Of a stretch of 64,000 bases of DNA, positions 42,557 through 52,466 are shown piece by piece; position 1 is the first letter of the stretch; every line of letters begins with the position of its first letter. The position numbers were made by a program, and so were the translations under genes. The stretch spans positions 1 to 64,000 of the forward strand of contig NZ_CP034145.1 in the NCBI RefSeq assembly GCF_003856835.1. Direction: 5' to 3'. The notes beneath the pieces are model-generated. The model was not told the origin of the DNA and made no database searches. It saw nothing but the letters and a program-made list of their open reading frames with translations. Source of the stretch: Haloplanus aerogenes. GTDB lineage: Archaea; Halobacteriota; Halobacteria; Halobacteriales; Haloferacaceae.

Positions 42557-43056
42557 CAGAATTCGACCCGACGGACGTAGGGCAGTTCGCGAATCTCGAC
42601 CAGCAAGTCGCCGGGGAGGGCCGTGTCGGTGATGACGTAGAGTTTGGGGTCGTCGACGAACTCGGGGTCCTCGCTGATGACCTGCCGGATGGAGATGTCG
42701 CGCTCGGCGATGGCAGCCGTCACGTCGGCGACGATGCCCGATTCGGTCTCGTCGTCGACCCAGATGGTGAGGACGGTCAGATCGAGGACCGGCGCCAGAT
42801 CCATCAGGCTGGGGATGGCCGTGATGTTCTGGAAGATGCGGCGGAGTTCGGGGTCGTCGAGGATGGCGTCGGTCGTGGAGTCGACCACCCGGCGGTCGAC
42901 GTCGATTTCGCGGGCGATCCCCGTGTTGGGGATCTCGATCCCGCCGGAGACGACCCGCCCCTTGTCGTTGACGGAGAACCCCCGTTCGAGCAGGAGTCGG
43001 ATCACCGCCTGCTGACTGGGACTCCCCTCGAACTTCTCCATGATCTCGTCGAACAT
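42556..43056 (-). CDS. HTH plus ACT-domain regulator-like protein
   Basis: 166 residues. The N-terminal helix-turn-helix-like part (SPSQQAVIRLLLERGFSVN and IARIDVDRRVVDST) is followed by an ACT domain (LTIWVDDETESGIVADVTAA, then ISIRQVISEDPEF). ACT domains sense amino acids, so a role as a feedback regulator of amino-acid metabolism is plausible. It precedes and overlaps the YigZ/IMPACT gene. No operator is obvious. The target pathway is unknown. Confidence 0.82.
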   Translation of the reverse strand: MFDEIMEKFEGSPSQQAVIRLLLERGFSVNDKGRVVSGGIEIPNTGIAREIDVDRRVVDSTTDAILDDPELRRIFQNITAIPSLMDLAPVLDLTVLTIWVDDETESGIVADVTAAIAERDISIRQVISEDPEFVDDPKLYVITDTALPGDLLVEIRELPYVRRVEF

Positions 43057-43191
43057 TCGTCGTCGATGCTTGAGCGGGACGGTTCATATATATTGTCGAC
43101 CCGGCCGAAACCGGCAAAATACCACGGTTGAGAATGGGGACGATAGATTATAGCGCTCATACGTGGCAGGTCACGAGGAGAGGTACCCAGA

Positions 43192-43500
43192 ATGGCAACC
43201 GTATTCGGCGTGTTCGGGGCGCAGTCGCTGGTCGTCCTGATCGTCGCCGTCGTTGGGCTGATTCCCGTCGTACTGTACTACCAGAAAACGCCGCGGTGGT
43301 TCGTCGCGGCCTACGGCTTCCTGTTCGTCGCGGCGTTCGCGACCAACTTCGAAGACCTGTTCCTGCCGACAGCGTTGAATCTGGTCGAACACTTCATCGG
43401 CAACCTCGGCGCTGGCATCGCGTTCGCCGTGGCGGCGTACGCGTACCGGAAGAAGCACATCGAGGGAGACGATGACGTCGCCGCCGCACCGGAGGCCTGA
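43192..43500 (+). CDS. Three-helix membrane protein paired with a transducer
   Basis: 102 residues with three membrane helices (SLVVLIVAVVGLIPVVLYY, FVAAYGFLFVAAFATNF and NLGAGIAFAVAAYAY) and a short charged tail. It ends 3 bases before the start of a transducer gene. Its layout resembles the transducer's N-terminal membrane part, so the two may form one sensor. A GATTATAG box near 43146-43153 lies upstream. No family recognised. Confidence 0.75.
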   Translation: MATVFGVFGAQSLVVLIVAVVGLIPVVLYYQKTPRWFVAAYGFLFVAAFATNFEDLFLPTALNLVEHFIGNLGAGIAFAVAAYAYRKKHIEGDDDVAAAPEA

Positions 43501-43503
43501 CCG

Positions 43504-45114
43504 ATGGTACTCGAGACGATCATCCCCTTTGTCGACGCGGTGGCGACGCTCGGCTTCCTCGTCGCCGCCGGGATCGGGATCCGAAATTATCAGGATACGG
43601 ATCTGGAGCGGACGTTCTGGGCGAGTTTCGTGCTGGTCGCCGTGACGGGCACCCTCTGGATGGGACTCGTCACCGTCGAGTGGTTCGGCATCAGCGGGCA
43701 ACTCATGGACACGCTCAACACGTCGCTGCAGGCGATCGTGCTCGGCGTGTTCTCGATCGGCTCCATCGGGACGATGGCCGTCGTCGCGGACCTCAAGGAG
43801 TCGCAAGCGGAGATGAATCGGCGACGGGCGGAAGCGGAGCAGGCCCGGACGGAAGCGGAACAGTCGCAACGTGACGCCGAGACGGCGCGCGAGGAGGCCG
43901 AAACCTCGCGCGCAGATGCGGAAGCGGCACGCGAGGAAGCCGAAGTCCTCAACATGCACCTCGAGGAGAAGGCGACGGCGTTCAGCACGACGATGAACCG
44001 GGCCGCAGACGGCGACTTCACGCAGCGGATGGATCCCGAGAGCCGGAACGGCTCGATGACCGACATCGCGGAGGCGTTCAACGCGATGATGAGTCAACTC
44101 GAAACGACGGTGGCGCAGATCCGATCGTTTGCCAACGACGTTGCGGCGTCGAGCGACGAGGTGACGACCGGAGCCGAGGAGAGCCAGAACGCGAGCGAGC
44201 AGGTGAGCGAGTCCATTCAGAAAATCTCCGCGGACGGCGAGGCGCAGTCGGACAACCTGCAACAGGTTGCCACCGAGATGCAGAGCCTCTCCGGGACGGT
44301 CGAGGAAGTGGCGTCGTCGGCCGACGGCATCGCCGAAACGTCGCGGGTGACGGCGGAACTCGGTCGGGACTCCCAGGAGGCCGCGGCCGCTGCCATGGAC
44401 GAGATGGCGACGATCGAGACCAAATCCGAGGAGACGATCGACGAGATGGAGACGCTCGCGTCCGAAGTCGACGAAATCGGCGAGATCGTCGACGTGATCA
44501 CCGACATCGCCGACCAGACCAACATGCTGGCGTTGAACGCCTCGATCGAGGCGGCACGGGCCGGCGAGGCTGGCGAAGGGTTCGGCGTCGTCGCCGACGA
44601 GATCAAGCAACTGGCCGGTGAGGTCGCCGCGGCGACCGAAGACGTGGAGGGGCTCATCGGCGAGGTCCAGTCCTCGACGGATACCACCGTTTCGGACATC
44701 CGGGAGATGGGGTCCCGTGTCACCTCGGGCACGGAGACCATCGAGGACGCCCTCGACTCGCTCGACGAAATCGCGGACAACGTCGAGGAGTCCGACCGGA
44801 GCATTCAGGAGATCAGTACGGCCACCGACGATCAGGCCGCCTCGACGGAGGAGATCGCCAGCATGGTCGACGAGGTGGCGGACGCGGCCGAACAGGTCAG
44901 CACCGAATCCGAAAACGTCTCCGCGGCCGCCGAGGAACAGACCTCCTCGCTCACGCAGGTCGCCCAGAACACGCGAACCCTCGCGGAGCAGGCCACGGAA
45001 CTCCGAAGCAAACTGTCGCAGTTCGAGATCGACGCCGGTGTCGGACCGGGCGTCGACGCGCAGGGACAGGCCCGAACCGCGGCCGACGGCGGGACCGAGA
45101 CACGGCGCCGGTGA
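43504..45114 (+). CDS. Membrane methyl-accepting transducer (HTR type)
   Basis: 536 residues. Three N-terminal membrane helices (about residues 5-25, 37-57 and 70-92) are followed by a long coiled coil ([17 protein letters not shown]), a HAMP-like linker ([10 protein letters not shown]), and the signalling hairpin whose tip reads [20 protein letters not shown]. Gln/Glu pairs in the flanking heptads would be methylation sites. There is no extracellular sensor domain of usual size: the loops between helices are short, so the signal probably comes from the membrane or from the small membrane protein encoded just upstream. It transmits to CheA/CheW, which are not in the window. Confidence 0.92.
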   Translation: MVLETIIPFVDAVATLGFLVAAGIGIRNYQDTDLERTFWASFVLVAVTGTLWMGLVTVEWFGISGQLMDTLNTSLQAIVLGVFSIGSIGTMAVVADLKESQAEMNRRRAEAEQARTEAEQSQRDAETAREEAETSRADAEAAREEAEVLNMHLEEKATAFSTTMNRAADGDFTQRMDPESRNGSMTDIAEAFNAMMSQLETTVAQIRSFANDVAASSDEVTTGAEESQNASEQVSESIQKISADGEAQSDNLQQVATEMQSLSGTVEEVASSADGIAETSRVTAELGRDSQEAAAAAMDEMATIETKSEETIDEMETLASEVDEIGEIVDVITDIADQTNMLALNASIEAARAGEAGEGFGVVADEIKQLAGEVAAATEDVEGLIGEVQSSTDTTVSDIREMGSRVTSGTETIEDALDSLDEIADNVEESDRSIQEISTATDDQAASTEEIASMVDEVADAAEQVSTESENVSAAAEEQTSSLTQVAQNTRTLAEQATELRSKLSQFEIDAGVGPGVDAQGQARTAADGGTETRRR

Positions 45115-45165
45115 GACCGCGGCCACGTCCCAATCCTTACGAGACCCACCGACGTTCGTGCGCGT

Positions 45166-46128
45166 ATGAGCGACGCAACTGTCGTCTTCACCGACCACAC
45201 CTTCGACGACCTCGACCTCGAACGCGAAATTCTCGCCGAGATCGGCGCCGACCTGATCGACGCCGAAGCCAGCGACGAGCCATTGGAGGCCCTTCTCGCG
45301 GACGCCGACGGCGTCATCGTGATGTACGAGGAGGTCGACGGCGACCTGCTCGACGCCATGCCGAACTGCCGGGTCGTCTCCCGGACGGGCATCGGCTTCG
45401 ACAACGTCGACCTCGACGCGGCCACGGAGCGCGGCGTCTACGTCACGAACGTCCCCGACTACTGCATCCCCGAAGTGTCCAGCCACACCATCGCCCACCT
45501 GCTCGCGCTGGAGCGCAAGATCGTCGAGTACAACGACCGGATCAAATCGGGCGAGTGGGACGTGAACGCCGGGCGGACGATGCACCGCCTCGACGGCCAG
45601 ACGCTCGGCCTGATCGCCTTCGGCGACATCGCCCGGGCGGTGGCGGAGAAGGCGTCCGCGTTCGGGATGGACGTCCTCGCTCACGACCCGTACGTCGACG
45701 AGGTGACGGGGGACGTACGGCTCGTCGACGACCTCTCGACCCTCCTCGCCGAGTCGGACGCCGTCTCGATTCACAGCCCGCTCACTCCCCAGACGCAGGG
45801 GATGATCGGCGCGGACGAACTGGCACAGATGAAAGAGTCCGCCTTCCTCGTCAACACCGCCCGCGGCGGCATCGTCGACGAGGACGCGCTGGCCGAGGCG
45901 ATTCGGGAGGGCGGTATCGCCGGCGCCGGCCTCGACGTCCTCGCGGAGGAACCGCCGGCTGACGACTCGCCGCTCCTCGATCTCGAGAACGTGATCTTGA
46001 CCCCCCACGCCGCCTACAACTCCGCGGAGAGCGTCGTCGAACTCCGGACGAAGGCGGCGCGAAACGTCGCGCAGACCCTCGCGGGCGACGTGCCCGACTA
46101 CGTCGTGAACGACGACGTGCTGGACTAG
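45166..46128 (+). CDS. D-2-hydroxyacid dehydrogenase
   Basis: 320 residues with the two-domain layout of the family. The NAD-binding region LGLIAFGDIARAVAEKASAFG carries a G-x-x-x-x-G-like Gly pattern. The catalytic Arg and Glu are in NTARGGIVDEDAL and in DVLAEEPP, and the His in TPHAAYNSAE. It reduces or oxidises a 2-hydroxy acid; which one (glyoxylate, phosphoglycerate, lactate) cannot be told. A TATA-like CCTTACGA is 27 bases before the ATG. Its end overlaps the convergent HTH gene by 4 bases. Confidence 0.9.
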   Translation: MSDATVVFTDHTFDDLDLEREILAEIGADLIDAEASDEPLEALLADADGVIVMYEEVDGDLLDAMPNCRVVSRTGIGFDNVDLDAATERGVYVTNVPDYCIPEVSSHTIAHLLALERKIVEYNDRIKSGEWDVNAGRTMHRLDGQTLGLIAFGDIARAVAEKASAFGMDVLAHDPYVDEVTGDVRLVDDLSTLLAESDAVSIHSPLTPQTQGMIGADELAQMKESAFLVNTARGGIVDEDALAEAIREGGIAGAGLDVLAEEPPADDSPLLDLENVILTPHAAYNSAESVVELRTKAARNVAQTLAGDVPDYVVNDDVLD

Positions 46129-46364
46129 ACGAGCGGCCGGCGGTCCGGCAGCGATCCCGCATCCTCGGCCAGCACGACCCGGTCCGAACCCTCCAGTCGA
46201 CGAACCAGTCCCTCCTCGTCCAGGTGGCGAACGGTCGCCAGTACGGTCAACAGGGGCAGTCGGAGCCGTTGCGCGATCCGATCCGGCGTAGCGTCCCCGA
46301 CGCGCTGGAGGTACAGCACGACCAGTTTCGAGGTGTCGCTGTCGAGCCTGTCGAACGCCTGCAT
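46125..46364 (-). CDS. Small winged-helix protein
   Basis: 79 residues covering a single winged helix: SDTSKLVVLYLQRVGDATPD, then RIAQRLRLPLLTVLATVRHL and the wing EEGLVRRLEGSDRVVL. It resembles the small TrmB/MarR-like protein at 24767-25003 in size and layout. The start is ATG 46364, with an AT-rich promoter-like stretch (about 46380-46400) upstream. It converges on the dehydrogenase gene with a 4-base overlap. Targets unknown. Confidence 0.75.
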   Translation of the reverse strand: MQAFDRLDSDTSKLVVLYLQRVGDATPDRIAQRLRLPLLTVLATVRHLDEEGLVRRLEGSDRVVLAEDAGSLPDRRPLV

Positions 46365-46443
46365 ACCCCTCCGCTCTCACCCCATTATCAAATAATTAAC
46401 GACGCGTGTCGAAGCCGGATACGACAGGAGTTGTATCCGATCA

Positions 46444-47028
46444 CTACAGTTCGCCTTTCGTGCTCGGCGTGTCCGACCGCCGGTCGTCGATTCGGGTGGC
46501 GTCGTCGAGCGTGCGCGCGAGCGCCTTGAACAGCGCCTCGACCTCGTGGTGGGCGTTCTCCCCCGTCACGTCGACGTGCAGGGTGAGCCCCGCCTGCATC
46601 GCCAGCGACCGTGCGAAGTGTCGCGCCATGACGCTCGTGAACTCCCCGATCCGTTCCTCGGAGAACTCGCCCTCGAAGCGAAAGAGAGGGCGGCCGCTCA
46701 CGTCGAGGACGACGCCCGCGACGGCCTCGTCGAGGGGGACGCGCCGGTCCGCGAATCGGCGGATGCCGCGCTTGTCACCGAGGGCTTCGTCGAACGCCGC
46801 GCCGAGGACGAGCGCCACGTCCTCGACGGTGTGGTGGTCGTCGATCTCCAGATCGCCGTCACACTCCACCGTCAGGTCGAACAGGCCGTGTTTGGCGAAG
46901 GATTCGAGCATGTGGTCGAAGAAGCCGATGCCGGTGTCGATGCGGGCGTCGCCATCGCCGTCCACGTCGAGCGTCAGATCGATGGTCGTCTCCGCGGTTT
47001 CACGGGAGACGGCGGCGGTGCGGTCCAT
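46444..47028 (-). CDS. hisB: Imidazoleglycerol-phosphate dehydratase
   Basis: 194 residues, the usual stand-alone HisB dehydratase size. The metal-binding motifs are [27 protein letters not shown] and [16 protein letters not shown]. It catalyses step 6 of histidine biosynthesis in the cytoplasm. It lies 42 bases downstream of hisA on the same strand, and the two likely form an operon. hisI is about 2.6 kb away, with glmM between. Confidence 0.97.
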   Translation of the reverse strand: MDRTAAVSRETAETTIDLTLDVDGDGDARIDTGIGFFDHMLESFAKHGLFDLTVECDGDLEIDDHHTVEDVALVLGAAFDEALGDKRGIRRFADRRVPLDEAVAGVVLDVSGRPLFRFEGEFSEERIGEFTSVMARHFARSLAMQAGLTLHVDVTGENAHHEVEALFKALARTLDDATRIDDRRSDTPSTKGEL

Positions 47029-47070
47029 ACGCGACCCTCGCAGGGCGTGCGTAAGTCGGTTTTGGGGCGA

Positions 47071-47793
47071 TCAGGCGTCCATCGCCTCGGGAAGGGTGAA
47101 CGCCCCCTCGTACAGCGCGGTGCCGACGACGACGGCCGCGGCACCCGCCTCGCGGCACGCCCGCACGTCGTCCAGCGTGGCGACGCCGCCGCTGGCGATG
47201 ATCGGAATATCCACCGCGTCCGCGAGACGTTCGATCCGGTCGGTCCGCACCCCTTCCAACCGCCCCTCCACGTCCACGTCGGTAAAGAGGATCGCGCCGG
47301 CACCGAGGTCCGCGTACCGCCCCGCGGCCTCCACGGGGTCGAGACCCGTTCCTTCGGTCCACCCCGAGACGACCACCTCGTCACCCTTGGCGTCGAGGCT
47401 CACGACGACGCTCCCCGGCCGCTGCTCGCTGATCTCGGCCACGATATCGGGCTGTTCTACCGCGGCGGTGCCGAGGATGACGCGGTCGACGCCCCGGTCG
47501 AGAAGCGAGAGCGCGTCGTCGACGGTACGGATGCCGCCGCCGAGCTGGACCGGCACGTCCACTGCGTCGACGATGGCCTCGACCGCCGGGGCGTTGGCGC
47601 GTTCGCCCTCGAAGGCGCCGTCGAGGTCGACCAGATGGAGGGTTCGGGCGCCCGCGTCGACCCACCGTCGCGCCGCCTCGACGGGATCACCGTATCGCTT
47701 CTCGGTTCCGCGCTCCCCCTGCACCAGTTGCACCACCTCGCCGTCCTGCATATCGACGGCGGGGATCACCTCGAACTCCGGGAACTGCGACAT
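47071..47793 (-). CDS. hisA: ProFAR isomerase
   Basis: 240 residues of TIM-barrel HisA. The N-terminal catalytic Asp is in VIPAVDMQDGEVVQL, the first phosphate motif is VQLGGGIRTVDDALSLL, the middle Asp is in LFTDVDVEGRLEGV, and the second phosphate motif is IIASGGVATLDDV. It makes PRFAR in the histidine pathway. It is divergent from glmM (95 bases apart) and is followed by hisB. Confidence 0.97.
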   Translation of the reverse strand: MSQFPEFEVIPAVDMQDGEVVQLVQGERGTEKRYGDPVEAARRWVDAGARTLHLVDLDGAFEGERANAPAVEAIVDAVDVPVQLGGGIRTVDDALSLLDRGVDRVILGTAAVEQPDIVAEISEQRPGSVVVSLDAKGDEVVVSGWTEGTGLDPVEAAGRYADLGAGAILFTDVDVEGRLEGVRTDRIERLADAVDIPIIASGGVATLDDVRACREAGAAAVVVGTALYEGAFTLPEAMDA

Positions 47794-47888
47794 ACCGAGG
47801 GAAAGGGGGTGGCGGGGTAAAGGCCGACCGATCCAGCGGTAGCGGATAGACGCAACGGATTTGTGGCCCCGGTGACGACCTCCTGCCG

Positions 47889-49250
47889 ATGGAACTGTTC
47901 GGTTCGAGCGGTACGCGCGGGGTCGTCGGCGAGGAGTTCACGCCGGAACGCGTCCGGCAGGTCGCGGCGGCCACGGCGGCCGTCTGGGACGCCGACCGGG
48001 TCGCCGTCGCCCGCGACACCCGCCTCTCGGGCGGCCCCTTCACCGACATCGCGGCGGGCACCCTCGCGGCCGCCGGGGCCGACGTGGATCGACTGGGTGT
48101 CCTCCCCACGCCCGGCGTCGCCTACTACTGCGAACGGGAGGGCGTCCCCGCCGTCCACGTCACCGCCTCCCACAATCCGCCCGAGTACAACGGGATCAAA
48201 CTCCTCGGCGACGACGGGACGGAACTCGGCGTCGACGCGTACGAACGGGTGGAAGCGCAGGTGTTCGCCGAGGGCAACGCCCTCGCACCGTGGGACGAGG
48301 TGGGCACGGCCCGACGGATCGACGGCGTCGAGGCGGACTACCGCGCGGACTTGCTGACCGGGATCGACCGCGAGACCGTCGCCGCGGCGGATCTCACCGT
48401 CGCGGTCGACCCCGGCCACGGTGCCGGCTCCACGATTTCGCCAGCCTTCTTCCGCGAACTCGGGTGTGCGGTCCGAACCGTCAACGCCGATCCGGACGGT
48501 CGATTCCCCGGCCGCGACCCCGAACCGGTGCCGGAGAACCTGACCGCCCTCCAGCGCCTCGTCCGCTCGACCGACGCGGACGTGGGGATCGCTCACGACG
48601 GCGACGCCGACCGCGCCATCTTCGTCGACGAACGCGGCGAGGTGATCGACGGCGACACCTCGCTCGCGGCGCTGGCGGCCGCGGCAGTGGCGGGAGACGA
48701 CGTCGTCGTCGCCGCGGTCAACGTCTCCCAGCGACTGGTCGACGCCGTCGCCGACGCGGGCTCCAAACTCGACCTCACCCCCATCGGGTCGACACACATC
48801 GTCACGCGGGTTCGGGAACGCCTCGCGGCCGGTGATCGCGTCCCCATCGCCGGCGAAGGGAATGGTGGGGTGTTCTTCCCCGAGTACCGCCTGACCCGTG
48901 ACGGCGCGTACGTCGCCGGGAAGTTCCTCGAACTGCTCGCCGACACGGGGGCCACCGCGAGCGAGATCGCGGCCCCGTACGCCGACTACCACTTCATCCG
49001 CGAGAACGTCGACTACGCCGACGCCGCGGAACGCGACCGCCTCCTCGGCGCTGCCGAGGGGTACGCCCGCGAGGCCGACGCCGACCTCGACACCACCGAC
49101 GGCTACCGCCTCGACTACGGCGACGCGTGGCTGCTCGTCCGACCGAGCGGTACCGAACCCAAGATCCGTATCTACGCCGAAGCGCGGGACGAGAGCCGGG
49201 CGGCCACCCTCGCGGACGACCTGCTCGCTCACCTCGAATCGGCGCGCTAG
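47889..49250 (+). CDS. glmM: Phosphoglucosamine mutase family enzyme
   Basis: 453 residues of the alpha-D-phosphohexomutase family. The catalytic serine loop is HVTASHNPPEYNGIK with the phosphoserine in TASHN, the metal loop is AHDGDADRAIF, the sugar loop is EGNGGVFFPEY, and the phosphate-binding loop is VRPSGTEPKIRIY. The short GlmM-like length suggests conversion of glucosamine-6-P to the 1-P for UDP-GlcNAc; other hexose phosphates are possible. A TATA-like box sits about 27 bases before the ATG. It converges on the coiled-coil gene with 4 bases of overlap. Confidence 0.92.
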   Translation: MELFGSSGTRGVVGEEFTPERVRQVAAATAAVWDADRVAVARDTRLSGGPFTDIAAGTLAAAGADVDRLGVLPTPGVAYYCEREGVPAVHVTASHNPPEYNGIKLLGDDGTELGVDAYERVEAQVFAEGNALAPWDEVGTARRIDGVEADYRADLLTGIDRETVAAADLTVAVDPGHGAGSTISPAFFRELGCAVRTVNADPDGRFPGRDPEPVPENLTALQRLVRSTDADVGIAHDGDADRAIFVDERGEVIDGDTSLAALAAAAVAGDDVVVAAVNVSQRLVDAVADAGSKLDLTPIGSTHIVTRVRERLAAGDRVPIAGEGNGGVFFPEYRLTRDGAYVAGKFLELLADTGATASEIAAPYADYHFIRENVDYADAAERDRLLGAAEGYAREADADLDTTDGYRLDYGDAWLLVRPSGTEPKIRIYAEARDESRAATLADDLLAHLESAR

Positions 49251-50371
49251 GCGTCCGCAGTCTCCGAGAGCGCCGCTTCGATCCGCTCGCGTTCGTCGCG
49301 CGCGGCGGTCAGTTCCGCCTCGACGGCCCCTCGTTCGAGCCGTTCGCGTTCCGCCTCGTCGAGTTCGTCGCGGGCGAGGGCCGTCTCTCGCAGGCGCTCG
49401 TAGTCAACCTCGTCGGGCAGTCGCCGGAGCCGGCGCGCCTGCGCGACTACCGCCTCGGGCGCGAAGCGAGCGACGACCGAGACGAGTTCCGACGCCCGAT
49501 ACCGGAGACGCTCGGCCGACGGCGGCGGCCACGACACCGTCAACGGCTCGGCGTCGAGGCGTTCGAGGTAGGTCCGGTGGGTCGCCACGCGCGTCCGGAG
49601 CGCCCCGGGGTCGTCGACGTAGTGTGAGAGCTTCGAGGACGAGTAGTCCGCGTACTCTAGCAGGGTGGGGATGGACTCTTCGCCGGCGGGAGACGTGGTC
49701 ACGTACTCGCGGAGATCCGGGGGGAGTGGCTGGAAGGCCGCGAGCGGGTACGCCTGACTCGCCTCGACGACGCGGAACACCTCGCGGGCGCTCGCCTCGC
49801 GGCGGAACTCGGTCCACGCGTCGGTGACGGCGTCGTCGTACGACTCGATGGGGTCACGCAGGCGTTCGACCGGGGCGTCGAGATCGGCCTCGCCCAGTCG
49901 CTGCAGGCGTTCGAGGTGGTCGATCCGCTCGTCGAGGTCACGCAGACGCTTCCGAGCGTCGCGGCGAGCCGTCTCGTACCGGTCTTCCGCCCTCTCGCGG
50001 TCCGCGAGGAGGGCCGCGCGGTCGGCCACCGGCCGGAGCGTCTCGCGTGCCTCCTCGAAGTCGTCCTCGCCGAGGCGGCGCTGGTCGAGGTGGTCGTTGG
50101 CCTCCTCGAACGCGTCGCGGGCGGGCAGATCGTCGTCCAGTCCCTCGACGAGTTCGACGAAGGCCTCCTGAAACTCGACGAAGGCGGCGAAATCGCCCGT
50201 CCCGGTCGCCCGCCCCTCGTAGCGGTCGAGGAGGTCGGTCGCCTCGCGGTAGGCGTCTCGCACGGCCGCCAGCCGCGCCTCGCCAACCTCGTCGACGGCG
50301 TCGCGGGCGTCGGCCAGTTCCTCGCGGGCCGACCGGAGTCGGTCGAGGTAGTCGTCGCCCTCGTCGCTCAT
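49247..50371 (-). CDS. Coiled-coil haloarchaeal protein (DUF7118-like)
   Basis: 374 residues, nearly all helical and very charged. Long coiled coils run from about 5 to 170 ([20 protein letters not shown]) and near the C-terminus ([20 protein letters not shown]). The central part is less regular ([40 protein letters not shown]). I recall this as the DUF7118 family of unknown function. It starts inside the end of hisI (ATGA overlap), so the two are translated together, which is unexpected for a histidine enzyme. Confidence 0.78.
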   Translation of the reverse strand: MSDEGDDYLDRLRSAREELADARDAVDEVGEARLAAVRDAYREATDLLDRYEGRATGTGDFAAFVEFQEAFVELVEGLDDDLPARDAFEEANDHLDQRRLGEDDFEEARETLRPVADRAALLADRERAEDRYETARRDARKRLRDLDERIDHLERLQRLGEADLDAPVERLRDPIESYDDAVTDAWTEFRREASAREVFRVVEASQAYPLAAFQPLPPDLREYVTTSPAGEESIPTLLEYADYSSSKLSHYVDDPGALRTRVATHRTYLERLDAEPLTVSWPPPSAERLRYRASELVSVVARFAPEAVVAQARRLRRLPDEVDYERLRETALARDELDEAERERLERGAVEAELTAARDERERIEAALSETADA

Positions 50372-50736
50372 CCGTCGTCGTACACCTCGTCGGGGTCGAA
50401 GACGCGGTCACCGACGGCCTCGCCCTCGACGGTCCGGTAGAAACAGGAGCGGTAGCCGGTGTGGCAGGCGCCGCCCTCCTGGTCGACGAGATAGAGGAGG
50501 GCATCGCCGTCACAGTCCACCCGTACCTCCTCGACGTGCTGGACATGGCCACTCGTGGCGCCTTTCTCCCAGAGTTCGTCGCGGCTCCGGGAGTAGTAGT
50601 GGGCGTGGCCCGTCTCGCGGGTGCGTTCCAGCGCCTCGGGCGAGACGTACGCCAGCATCAACACCTCGCCGGAGTCGGCGTCCTGTGCGACAGCGGGGAC
50701 GAGGCCGTCAGAGCCGAAGTCCACGTCGACGGTCAT
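50368..50736 (-). CDS. hisI: Phosphoribosyl-AMP cyclohydrolase
   Basis: 122 residues of a stand-alone HisI. The metal site is [19 protein letters not shown], with the Asp-x-Asp-x-Asp pattern and Cys residues for zinc, and the early motif is [14 protein letters not shown]. It catalyses the third step of histidine synthesis. Its start is ATG 50736. It is coupled to the coiled-coil gene downstream. Confidence 0.96.
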   Translation of the reverse strand: MTVDVDFGSDGLVPAVAQDADSGEVLMLAYVSPEALERTRETGHAHYYSRSRDELWEKGATSGHVQHVEEVRVDCDGDALLYLVDQEGGACHTGYRSCFYRTVEGEAVGDRVFDPDEVYDDG

Positions 50737-50798
50737 GGCCGATGCAGGATGGCTCGACCGATAGGTCTTGTGTCACCGGGCGCGTCGTCGCCGTCGGC

Positions 50799-51803
50799 TC
50801 ACACGGCGCCGACGGCGCGAAGCAGGCCGAACAGGAGGTCGCCGTAGATCAGTGCGATCACCAGCCCGAGGAAGACGGGGACGATGAAGGGCACGCCGGG
50901 CGAGAGCCACACCGTCTCCCGGGTCGTCACGACGCGCAGGCCCTCGCGGAGCCCCTCGGGTGTCGTGCCGTAGGCGTTCCCCTCGATGTCGTCGAGGAAG
51001 CGCTCGGCCGCCCACGGGTCGTCGTAGTCGCCGTCGAAGTCGGGGACTGTGTCGGGGTCGTCGGCGTCGCCGCCAGCGTCGACGGCGGCCGCGCCGACCG
51101 CTCCGTCCGTCGGGTCGTGTGTCTCCCCGACGCTCTCGGGGTCGCGGTACGTCTCGGGGTCGCCCCGGAGTGCCGCGAGGCTGGTTCCCCGCCAGCGCAG
51201 GTACATCCGCAGGGCGTCGACGTCGAGGCCGTGTCGGGTGAAGCCCTCGGTCGTCTCGAACAGGCGGCCGTGTTCGGTCGGGAGCGCCGCGACGGCCGTG
51301 CGCCGGCCGACGAACATGATGGGCGAGATATCGCCGCGGAGGGCGTTCCGGACGCCGAGATAGAGGGGGTAGGCGAGGCCGACGAGAACGGCGTTCGTCA
51401 GGATCGTCAGGGAGAAGACGCCGAGGTTGCTCGCCACGAGCGGATAGGCGTCGCCGGGCAGGTAGAAGACGGGGTAGGTCGGAAAGAGGATGGCGAGGGT
51501 CATCAACGCCTTGGCGTCGGCGCCGCCGAAGCCGCCGACCCACCAGAGGGCGTACGCGAGCGGGATCAGGATCAGGACGCTGACGCCGACCCGGACGAAA
51601 AAGAGGCGATCGTCGACGGTCGTCATCGGGAGGTGGCCGACGGCGTCGACGGCGAGGGTGAGGAGGCCGATGGCGACGAGCGGCGTCCACAGTCGGTTCG
51701 GGAGTCGTCGGGTGCGTACGTCGCGCCAGGCCGCCCAGCCGAGCGCCGGTACTGCGAGGAGTCGCAACAGGTCCGGCAACATGTCCGTCGTCGCCCCGAG
51801 CAT
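50799..51803 (-). CDS. pibD: Archaeal prepilin peptidase (A24 family, PibD-like)
   Basis: 334 residues. The first catalytic Asp is in AWRDVRTRRLPN and the second in the G-x-G-D-like loop GGFGGADAKALM. About six helices precede and follow. A hydrophilic insert of about 100 residues (GETHDPTDGAVGAAAVDA) lies before the C-terminal helices, and a membrane-end LPTEHGRLFET precedes it. It cleaves signal peptides of archaellins and pilins at the cytoplasmic face. ATG 51803 is used; ATG 51782 is also possible. Divergent hisI lies nearby without a functional link. Confidence 0.88.
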   Translation of the reverse strand: MLGATTDMLPDLLRLLAVPALGWAAWRDVRTRRLPNRLWTPLVAIGLLTLAVDAVGHLPMTTVDDRLFFVRVGVSVLILIPLAYALWWVGGFGGADAKALMTLAILFPTYPVFYLPGDAYPLVASNLGVFSLTILTNAVLVGLAYPLYLGVRNALRGDISPIMFVGRRTAVAALPTEHGRLFETTEGFTRHGLDVDALRMYLRWRGTSLAALRGDPETYRDPESVGETHDPTDGAVGAAAVDAGGDADDPDTVPDFDGDYDDPWAAERFLDDIEGNAYGTTPEGLREGLRVVTTRETVWLSPGVPFIVPVFLGLVIALIYGDLLFGLLRAVGAV

Positions 51804-51905
51804 TGTTGGCTACGGACACGGCAGGGTATTGGGGTTTCCGGATCGAGAGAGCGGTCGCTCGGCGGGTGGGTGCGAAAAAATTCGGGATCTGCCGGGAAAC
51901 CGGCG

Positions 51906-52295
51906 TTAGATGACGCGGTTCTGGAGGTAGTCGAGGTGCTTCGCGTTGTAGACGAGCTTCACTTCGTCAGCCGTCGGGCTGCCGATACAGGTCAGCCGGA
52001 CGTTCTTCTCCTCGACTTCCTCGTCGGAGAGGATCTGCTGCATGTCCATGTCCAGATCGCCCTCCATGACGATGGCCGCGCAGTTCGCACAGGCACCGGC
52101 ACGGCACGAGAAGGGCCAGTCGTAGCCCTGTGCCTCGGCCGCTTCGAGGACGTACTCGCCCTCGTTGACTTCGAGCGAACCGTAGTCCTCGTCGCCGAGG
52201 TCGGCGTCAGCGGCCTTCTCGAAGAGGTCGTCGTCGTCCATATCCCAGCCGTGATCGTCCAGTACTTCGTAATTGAGGTATTCTACCGTGGGCAT
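51906..52295 (-). CDS. fer: Halophilic 2Fe-2S ferredoxin
   Basis: 129 residues. The plant-type cluster motif is [15 protein letters not shown], with the fourth Cys in [10 protein letters not shown]. The N-terminal insertion is extremely acidic ([20 protein letters not shown]), the hallmark of haloarchaeal ferredoxin that accepts electrons from 2-oxoacid oxidoreductases. The start is ATG 52295; the TTG codon just before it is not needed. It is monocistronic. The lpdA gene follows on the same strand 171 bases upstream of the ferredoxin start. Confidence 0.97.
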   Translation of the reverse strand: MPTVEYLNYEVLDDHGWDMDDDDLFEKAADADLGDEDYGSLEVNEGEYVLEAAEAQGYDWPFSCRAGACANCAAIVMEGDLDMDMQQILSDEEVEEKNVRLTCIGSPTADEVKLVYNAKHLDYLQNRVI

Positions 52296-52466
52296 CAACG
52301 GAGTTGTTGAGCCGCCACCCCATTAGACTTTGCTGTTCGGCAAAGCCTTGTCGGCGTCTCCATCCCCGTCAGCGAATGTGTTCGATCGCGGCGCCGTCAC
52401 CGAATATCGCCAGCTACGTGACAGAGTCCGAATAGCTGTGTCCGAGTGGACACGCCGGCGTCTCGG

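Noticed and set aside
43171-46380. A 1069-codon minus-strand ORF across the transducer and dehydrogenase genes
   Set aside because: It runs antisense to two clearly real genes. Long antisense ORFs are common in GC-rich haloarchaeal DNA because the GC-biased third positions remove stop codons.
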